DNA of 64,000 nt from Anaspis maculata (lineage: Eukaryota > Arthropoda > Insecta > Coleoptera > Scraptiidae): contig OX421962.1 in assembly GCA_949128115.1 (NCBI GenBank), forward strand, positions 103,818,836-103,882,835, given 5' to 3'. Positions 58,001 to 64,000 of this stretch are shown piece after piece (position 1 is the stretch's first letter; each line of letters opens with the position of its first letter). Both the position numbers and the translations under genes were made by a program. Under the pieces are notes generated by a model. That model did not search any database. It worked only from the letters and a program-made list of their open reading frames with translations, and was not told the origin of the DNA.

Positions 58001-59908
58001 CCCAAAACTTTGCGGTTGGCTATTTTGGCTTAATTCGACACCATAATTCACGAAGAAACACGAAGTCGTCTGGACCAGTTTTGAAACACATTTTTTGCGT
58101 ATTTCCTCTGCAGATAGACGGAACATTTTTGCGGGACGTGTTGTCTGACGCTTTTTTCCATTTTATTGGAAAATGTAGTAGTTTTTCGACCTGTTTTCAA
58201 TTTTCGACAATGAACAAATAAATCAAAGGAGCTTTGACATTTGACAGTTGTCAAAAATATTTCGAACCTCTCGAAGCCGGTTCAACTTGACGTGATTCAA
58301 CAGTGATTCAGCAGGATTTACGCGTAAAAAGTTTATTAAACCAAATTTCAAAAACCCCAGCCGCTCAAAGTTTTGTATTGGACCGAAATTCATGTGAGTA
58401 CCTTCAGTTTTCAATTTGCTTTCGTTTTGAACCTTGGCGGAACGAGTTTTTGTCGGCCTTGAATGGCCGCGGTCAAAATGACTTAGTTGAAGGCGGCCCC
58501 GTAGGGTTCTGGTGTCTAAATGACGGTAATACAGCTCTAGGCCTCTCTAGTCGCATTTCCACGTATGACAAGGTAAGTTTTCCAAGATTTTAAGATCAAT
58601 TTGATGAGAAATATAACTTCACTTCTAGAGAAGTCAGTTTCACACCAGGCAAAAGGGCGGCAAGCCTACAATGCTAAAGCAGAAAATTTGCCCAGCCAAC
58701 TAGAGTCACAGTACAAGTGAACCTACTCTACTGTAAAAGTTAAAAGTAGGAAAAAACAGAACAGCTGAAATTAGGCAATTTGGAACACCCTGTGAAGGAG
58801 ATTTGCACTCCCAACTTGTTTAGAATATTCATAAAACTTAAACAATACTTCTTATCATTTAGGCAGACTATAAATTTTCAAGTTGGAGCAAAGGAAATAG
58901 TAGGCGTTATAATCAGTTATCACCTGACACCTGTCAGTTGGGGCAACAGCTAGCTATTGTTTATGGTAACAATAAACAATGGTAATGTGACTACCTACTT
59001 GATTTCAATAATACAACAGCCAAACAGGGTGTCCCAGAAATATTTCAAAAAACCTCTAACTTTTCGATTGTTTTTTCTTTAATCATTCATTAACGGGTTG
59101 AGCTATTTGGCTGTTATTTGCCAGAGATTTGTTTTAAATAATCATCTACTTATACAGGTGTCCTAGAACTCGTGTCTGAGAATCCAAAGCAGTTTAAAGA
59201 AATGATTCAAATGTGCTAAAAAATGTTATATTTTTAAACTTTATATTTTTGAAGTTATAGGGTGTCAAAAGGTCCGCCTTTGCCCCCAGTTATTTTTATC
59301 ACCAGATGAGATTTTAATGAATATGTTAGAACTGATTGAAGATACCTAAATGGATGACCTTAATTTATCACCTAATTTTACTTGATTACCTTCAAGCATT
59401 TCTTTGTAATAAGCGGGTTTTGATTGAAACCAATTCTTCTGCTTAATGAACAACTTTCAGAAACCTTAATACTCACACAAAAATCAAATTAGCTGCCCAC
59501 AAGTACAAAAACGAAGGCAAAGGTCCGAAAGCCTCGTAGATGTAAGCATAATCTCCTCCTGATTTCGGTATCGACGTCCCCAATTCGGCGTAGCAAAGCG
59601 CCCCTATAGTGGACAGCGCCCCGCACAGAACCCACACGACTAGCGAGAACCCTATCGAATCCACTTCTTGGATTATGCCTTTGGGTGATATGAATATTCC
59701 TACAAAAAAAAAATTGATTCAAAAGCTCTTCCTCATAATGTCAACGCTTACCTGAACCGAATATGATGCCCAAAATTATAGCTACACCTTCGAGAAGCCC
59801 GAGCTGCTTCTTCATCTTGACTTTTTCCTCGGGCGCCTGCATATTGTCCGAAGAGTTGATGAGCATATTGTCAGTCGGCGAGGCCGCATCGTTGGCAACG
59901 GGAGACAT
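49020..59908 (-). CDS. SLC7 light-chain amino acid transporter (LAT type), nine coding exons
   Basis: Exons in order: 59752-59908, 59477-59699, 56667-56788, 55976-56201, 55877-55921, 55684-55807, 52583-52783, 52154-52481 and 49020-49090. Every junction is GT-AG and keeps frame, giving 498 residues. Recognisable parts: cytoplasmic N-terminus; [10 protein letters not shown] at 51-60, the unwound first helix that binds the substrate backbone; [13 protein letters not shown]; Cys151 (TCGDLPE) where LAT proteins form the disulfide to the CD98 heavy chain; [59 protein letters not shown]; and [14 protein letters not shown], ending [16 protein letters not shown]. It should exchange large neutral amino acids at the plasma membrane and feed TOR signalling; the Drosophila JhI-21/minidiscs group is the nearest match I can name. 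Introns 3, 6 and 8 host repeats. Exon 4 has an atypical donor (GTACCG). Confidence 0.92.
49091..51089 (-). other. SLC7 intron 8, distal part
   Basis: AT-rich DNA with a solo GTGTCCCAGAAATAA element end near 49977 and a CACTGGGACAG phrase near 50310 that could be its diverged partner. The 73-codon frame at 50040 lies inside this pair. No gene is supported. Confidence 0.4.
51090..51841. mobile_element. Layered foldback in SLC7 intron 8, TA duplication
   Basis: The outer ends CAGGGTGTTCACGATAAAAT and its complement are flanked by TA (51088-51089 and 51842-51843). The outer arms close on GGTACCGTATA / TATACGGTACC. At that dyad an inner layer begins TACAGGGTGTGATATGTAAC at about 51227 and ends GTTACATGTCACACCCTGTA at about 51703. 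A third boundary (ACACCCTATA and TATAGGGTGT) lies further in on both sides. Confidence 0.82.
53430..53888 (+). mobile_element. Probable SINE in SLC7 intron 6
   Basis: A B-box-like AGATTCGATTCCTGCC at about 53455 is followed by a body containing GTCGTTAAAAATCCCTACCC and CACCGGCGTCGGTGATAGGC. It ends TTGAATAAACGAATAAAAAA. GTGTAAAGTTG before and GTGTAAAATTG after could be target duplications. The A box is missing or degraded. Confidence 0.5.
54657..55664. mobile_element. Foldback element in SLC7 intron 6, TA duplication
   Basis: The ends CAGGTGTCCCTGAATAAGGG and CCCTTATTCTAGGACACCTG are flanked by TA at 54655-54656 and 55665-55666. The arms are about 480 bases with centre near 55160, and no coding frame. 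Its edge is 19 bases inside the intron, next to the donor of exon 6 (exon end 55684). Confidence 0.85.
56270..56560. repeat. Two adjacent MITE copies in SLC7 intron 3
   Basis: Copy 1 (about 56270-56410) begins GGTTCCACCAAACTTTTATC and ends TTTTGGTGGAACC. Copy 2 (about 56428-56558) begins AGTTTCATCAAATTTTTACG and ends TAAAATGTTGGTGGAACT. Both share CTATTGGCTGGTGCATAGCA, or its complement, in opposite orientation. Confidence 0.75.
57186..57288. repeat. Short inverted repeat
   Basis: TTTTGATCTTAAAAGGAT and ATCCTTTTAAGATCAAAA are exact inverted ends about 100 bases apart, with CATCCTTCATCATCC simple sequence between. It lies in SLC7 intron 2. Confidence 0.8.
57927..58722. mobile_element. TIR element copy B in SLC7 intron 2
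   Basis: It begins GTTCACTTGTACCGTGATTC followed by TAGTCGGCTG, and ends CAGCCAACTAGAGTCACAGT followed by ACAAGTGAAC, so the terminal inverted repeats are about 30 bases. It is the inverted counterpart of copy A at 31471-32645 and lacks copy A's 440-bp insertion. No transposase is recognised; it is probably non-autonomous. Confidence 0.82.
58723..59476. other. SLC7 intron 2, proximal part
   Basis: It holds solo ends ACACCCTGTG (58792), CAGGGTGTCCCAGAAATA (59029) and ACAGGTGTCCTAGAACT (59155) of foldback families. No gene. Confidence 0.45.
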
Positions 59909-60718
59909 TTTTGAAATACTGAAATCACCCCCCTGTGGGGCACAGGGGCTGCTTCAAGCTTCGTGGAAATTGCGTCATAGCAAGCCATGCTCACCTGTCA
60001 CCTGCCTTTTCGCAGGTGGAAACCAAGAGCTAATACTTGAAATTATTGCTGGAGAAAAAGCCGTGGCAACCGCTTCAAATGCGTGGCAACGATCGAATTC
60101 ACCGCATTACCGGTACGATTTCCTTCAGCAACGCACCTGCACGTGTCTGCATTTTTGTAGGTTATGTTTGTGGCTACAACAATGAGGTCATTTTCTCTCT
60201 CGTGTAGGTAACGACTCACTAAAATAGGTGGGAAAATTGATGCGTGGCGTCAACCCATCGATTTCTGCTGGCTTTATTTTCAGTTCGTTTCGTCGCAAGT
60301 TTTAATTAGAATAATTTTCATTGTTCTCGGCCCATTTCAAAGCGAGCGATTCGGAAAGCCCGTGATTGGTGAGATTGGTCTGAAAAGCGCGGTTCGATCA
60401 CGCGATTGGTGGACTGGTCGTAGCACAGGGACGGCTTCAGTATTTTTGATTCTGGGAACAATATTTCACAAGGTTCCCGAACAAAATCTATCTTCTCCAC
60501 GAAAGCTAACATCTTTAAAACAGCGGATTCGGTCTAGCTATTCACAGGGCTTTTGCTATTTTTTCTATTGCTGATTTTGTTCTGAGAAACTGGGAAAACA
60601 ATGATTTTTTTTGTACCCTTCAGCCTTGAGTACTACCCTGTAGTTTGGAGGTTCGCCGATCGCCGCCAGAGTTGACGTTTCCGCTGTCAGTCTGACACTT
60701 CAAAGAATTTTTAAGGTT
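59909..60718. promoter_or_regulatory. Divergent intergenic region, SLC7 / S1P lyase
   Basis: It separates the minus-strand SLC7 start codon (59908) from the first possible upstream exon of S1P lyase (ending 60756). It should contain both promoters, though no TATA box or Initiator could be assigned with confidence. A short frame at 59763-60185 overlaps the SLC7 exon on the opposite strand and is a shadow. Confidence 0.4.
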
Positions 60719-60756
60719 ATGATCGAGAAAGTAGCGAAAGCACTGGGATCTTGGAA
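60719..60756 (+). other. Possible non-coding first exon of S1P lyase, with an upstream ATG
   Basis: MIEKVAKALGSW precedes a good donor (GGAA|GTGAGTAAA at 60757). Spliced to 61140, the frame does not match S1P lyase, so if it is the 5' exon its ATG opens an upstream ORF that overlaps the real start. Its true 5' limit is unknown. It could instead belong to another gene. Confidence 0.35.
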
Positions 60757-61150
60757 GTGAGTAAACTTTCTCCGCTTTTATCAACAAGTTGACTGTAATG
60801 TATGCACTTCAAGGTCGTTTGTTGATACATCGCTCGGGAAAACCTTGGAACTATTTAGTGTTAACGTTTACCTCCAATAATCGCCAGCTGCAGCCAACAA
60901 TGTTTACATGATTCACGTTTAGTTTAGGGTGCCTTCAAGGTATGCGTAGAACTTTATTTTTATTCACAACAATTACTTTATTTGGTAATGGTTAATCTCC
61001 AGTCCACAGTTCTGTTATCTGCTTGTTATCAATAAGTACCACATACACATCACCAGGTACTCGACTCAAGCTCTGTATAATAAATGTGAGTTTTGGTCCA
61101 GAGAGATCAGTAGTGGTAACCTGTTGATTCTGTTTCTAGTTGCAAACAGG

Positions 61151-61292
61151 ATGATCAAGGAATTCTTCAACAGCATTCGGTTAGGAGTGAACGAGGGCTT
61201 GGCTGGGAAAGAGCCTTGGCAGATCGTTACGTTAACCACCACTACAGTTTTGCTGATCGTTTGGACTGTTGATTTTATCCAACGAGATGAAG
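61151..61292 (+). CDS. Sply: Sphingosine-1-phosphate lyase, first coding exon (partial)
   Basis: The exon runs from the acceptor TTCTGTTTCTAG (61139) to the donor GATGAAG|GTAGGC at 61293, phase 1. Its 47 codons contain NEGLAGKEPWQIVTLTTTT and VLLIVWTVDF, matching the N-terminus of S1P lyases: a short lumenal segment, the conserved EPWQ, then the single ER membrane anchor. The enzyme uses PLP to split sphingosine-1-phosphate into a fatty aldehyde and phosphoethanolamine. The catalytic domain is not in the window; intron 1 is at least 2.7 kb. The start is the ATG at 61151, the first in frame after the acceptor. Confidence 0.75.
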
Positions 61293-62468
61293 GTAGGCTT
61301 ATGAATTTCTGTTGGAGTTGGGAAGTCATTTGTTCATTATCTTTTCATTATCAATCAGTGTATTGTTTACCTACCTCAGAGGCAAAAATCATGACAATCT
61401 TCACTGATGCCCTGAAATAAAATAATGAACTGTAAAGAAAGGAATCCTGGTTGACATATCATAGCAATCCTGAAATAAATGAACCCAGTAGCAACAACCT
61501 GTCTATGGTAGGTACAGTGAGTTTACTTATTCCAGGAGTTGTGATTTTGACCAATATGATGAATAATTTCAGGGTACAGTCAACACAATAATAGCTATTG
61601 AATCTTGAATCAAAACGACCTATTTAAAATCAGGACTTGTCATTGGGTTATCTTTCAATTTGAAAGTGATTAAGAAAAATTTATAAAAAAACAGTTTCTA
61701 GTGACTTTTTAATACTTTAAATTCCACAATTTTAGAAATTTTCAGATTCACCTCATGAACAAGCAGTTATTCAAAATCGTTTTACTGATTTCTCAGAGCA
61801 TTAGGCTTGAAGCTCATTTTATATGAAGGATAAAGTGTGGTTTGTGGATTAGTATTGAGATTGTTGGGCGACAGTGTTTTGAAGGGGACCTGAGGCGGCA
61901 CATTTTACAGTAACGATTCCACCACCATGTCATTCCTTATGGAATTTTGAGTCGATTGAGAAGATTGCGATTTACTTACGTTAACTATTTCATTTTCGCA
62001 CTTGAACATCGCCCAGTTTCTTCACTCGTCGCCACTCCATTCTCGCTGTTCTTAAGCTGTATTGTTGGTTGCTAATCAACTACCTATTTTTTGCGACTTT
62101 CTTTCTCTTTTCTGTGTTTTATTCCTTCTTTCCTGCAATGAGCAATGTCGGAATGTCGCACGTAGCGGTCGGCTATCCGTCAAACGTTGACAGTTGTGAA
62201 TGAAACGTCAGTGGGCGATTGTTTAAGTGCGAAAATGGAATAGTTACGTAAGTAAATCGCATTCTTCCCCACCAACATCGACTCGAAATTGCATGGTGGT
62301 AGAATCGTTAATGTAAAATGTGCGGTTTCGGGTCCCCTTTATGACACCGTCACCAGATTGTAGAATTTTTTTTCATCTTATGAAGTTTTTATGGTGTCTC
62401 GAAATAAAGTAAACAAACCTGTCCCCAAGAAAGATTTTCAAAAATGCGTAATAAATATTGGACATACA
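61293..62468 (+). other. S1P lyase intron 1, first part
   Basis: AT-rich. GCGACTTTCTTTCTCTTTTC and TCTGTGTTTTATTCC near 62095 are a third piece of the T-rich repeat (26390, 47691). No next exon is recognised. Confidence 0.45.
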
Positions 62469-62676
62469 GTCGACCCACTAGTCGAGTGGGGATGTGTACC
62501 TGTTTGCAAAGTGGAGCTCCGGGCTCGATTCCCGGTAATGTAAGTCTAGGTGTTGTGTCGTAAAATGGGTTTTTCAATTGGGATTGATATTAATGAAGGC
62601 ATATGAACTCCTTTGTCCGCGATAAGTGCCGATGTGGAGGATAAGAAGGATTAGGAAAAAACATTAATATTGGACA
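62469..62676 (+). mobile_element. tRNA-derived SINE with target duplications
   Basis: TAGTCGAGTGG (A box) and GGGCTCGATTCCC (B box) are about 50 bases apart. The body continues through GTTGTGTCGTAAAATGGG to AGGAAAAAACATTAAT. The 12-base ATTGGACATACA is present on both sides (62457-62468 and 62677-62688). It lies in the S1P lyase intron. Confidence 0.78.
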
Positions 62677-62784
62677 ATTGGACATACACTGACATGCAGC
62701 CCTTCATAGTCGAAAACAAAAATTCATCTTTCTTTTTGACATAACTTCTACACAGCTGAACACCGATTTGACTTATACAGAGTG

Positions 62785-63190
62785 TTTCACTTTTTTCTTT
62801 TTTCTGTCAATTTAAGGAGGTTGTATAGCATCGAAAAATAAGTACTTCGCAAAAAAAGAAAAATGAAAAAAATAAATGCGATTGAGTTGAAACTTGGTAG
62901 ATTCAGAATGATTCATAATTAGATCAAAATAATGAACTTCCGTATCTAGGGAGAAAGCAGAGGTGGAAACTGATACTTCATTTTTGTTCGTTATTTGAAA
63001 AAAACCTTTTTTTTCAGCTATCGATTTTTTTACACTTGAAACTAACATTTTAGTACCTTTCCTGGCTTATGCTTTCGGCTTTCGACTATAATACAGGATG
63101 TTACACTTTTTTGTTAATATATAGGAGATGGTAGAGCATCGAAAAATAAGTACTTTCGCCGAAAAAAAAAAAACGAAAAATCAAAAAATT
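62785..63190. repeat. Two direct repeats about 305 bp apart
   Basis: GCATCGAAAAATAAGTACTT (62829 and 63136), preceded by TACASRRTGTTNCACTTTTT, occurs twice in the same orientation. The first bases resemble the CAGGGTG ends seen elsewhere, so these may be two diverged element ends. Confidence 0.65.
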
Positions 63191-64000
63191 TAAAAACAAT
63201 GAATAAAAAGTAAAGAATATTTTTTTGATAAATGTGATAAAAGTCTATGTGACCAGCTTGCAGGTATGCATCAAGTTTGTGTACCAAATTTGGTCAAGAT
63301 CCAGTAATTTTATTTGGAATACAGGTTTCCTCAAAAGAGAGATGGAGAATCCGCGATTCCGCGCAGCTGTTTTCGGCACGTTCTGGGCACAGTGTGCCAT
63401 GAGTGATAGCGCCATTTGTATTTACATTGCTCCGCCGTATTGAAAGTGCGTTTTATTTTTTGAATTCTAAAGCCAACCATACTGGGAAAGTTGCTAAAAA
63501 TATAACGAACTTCTCAATGAATATTGCAAATGAATATTTTGCATAGAAGAATTTGCCAGAGAGGCATTTGATGCGCGGATACAACTATTTTTGTAATGAA
63601 TATATCAACGATATATGAACGTGCCCAGAAAGCACAGGTAAGTGCGTGTTCCAAGTCCCAGTTTTAATACTTTTAATGGTGTAGGTATAATGGCCATCAC
63701 TGTTTAACTTGTGGACTTGCATAGTGGCACACAACATTTATTTACCATAACTACTTGTAAAAACTGTATAAATACCAATAATAACACCATTAAATGATCA
63801 AAACACACGTCCGGCTTACGGAATCGGGGCAATGTTGGCACACTATGACTGCGACGATTTACTGTGCAATCGAACGTGACGTCACGGGCCAGAAAGAGAC
63901 GCTCAATTTAGGAAACCTGTATTATAACACAAAAACCATATTTGAAACTGAACTTTGAAAACCTCTATATCCGTTATAATCTATCGTTATAATGCGTTTC
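63191..64000. other. End of window, no gene seen
   Basis: AT-rich. A 72-codon frame at 63225-63443 has no recognisable motif. It is probably still the S1P lyase first intron. Confidence 0.4.

Noticed and set aside
60719..61292. MIEKVAKALGSW as the N-terminus of S1P lyase
   Set aside because: The spliced frame does not match the lyase frame; the EPWQ-containing frame starts at its own ATG at 61151.
62469..62560. True tRNA gene
   Set aside because: A and B boxes are present, but there is no acceptor stem and the element has a SINE body, A-rich tail and target duplications.

Overview
This window is insect nuclear DNA. It is AT-rich, its protein genes are split by GT-AG introns, and several proteins look like insect orthologues (V-ATPase subunit F, the Boca/MESD chaperone, MOZART1, sphingosine-1-phosphate lyase). 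Intergenic and intronic DNA is packed with palindromic (foldback) repeats, and several have CAGGGTG/CAGGTG ends beside a duplicated TA. The order cannot be fixed from sequence alone; a beetle or hemipteran with a repeat-rich genome would fit. All exon joins below were built by eye from splice consensus, reading-frame phase and family resemblance.

Layout, left to right. 1-304 is a cluster of AACGTT hexamers. 972-1478 (-) is the first coding exon of a cytochrome b561 (CYB561D-type) gene that runs off the left edge. 1866-9800 is nested foldbacks, a tRNA-derived SINE, a scrap of Tc1-type transposase and a degenerate short tandem repeat. 9817-28394 (-) is an 18.6-kb gene for a MULE-transposase/SWIM zinc-finger protein. 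Its 16-kb second intron holds an unrecognised 292-codon gene (19141-20019, same strand), a 268-bp tandem array and a 5.4-kb hairpin (12415-17790). 28400-33000 holds small MITE-like foldbacks and one copy of a ~0.8-kb TIR element. 33127-34055 is a compact convergent pair, MESD (+) and MZT1 (-). 35645-42650 holds palindromes nested inside palindromes, a retrotransposon fragment and a 260-bp tandem array. 43856-44421 is a retrotransposon remnant. 44750-45291 (+) is complete V-ATPase subunit F. 45665-47690 is a minisatellite split by a foldback. 49020-59908 (-) is a complete nine-exon SLC7 light-chain amino acid transporter of 498 codons. 61151-61292 (+) is the first coding exon of sphingosine-1-phosphate lyase, which runs off the right edge. 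The last 1.5 kb holds a SINE with clear target duplications and short direct repeats.

The genes are housekeeping or membrane/trafficking genes and do not form one pathway. SLC7 and S1P lyase are divergent neighbours that may share a promoter region. MESD and MZT1 end 92 bp apart.

The most unusual feature is structural. In at least two places (35645-37938 and 51090-51841) a TA-flanked palindromic element sits at the dyad centre of an older palindrome, and at one of them this is repeated a further level in. This suggests either elements that prefer hairpin tips as targets or a hairpin-copying mechanism that builds layered palindromes.
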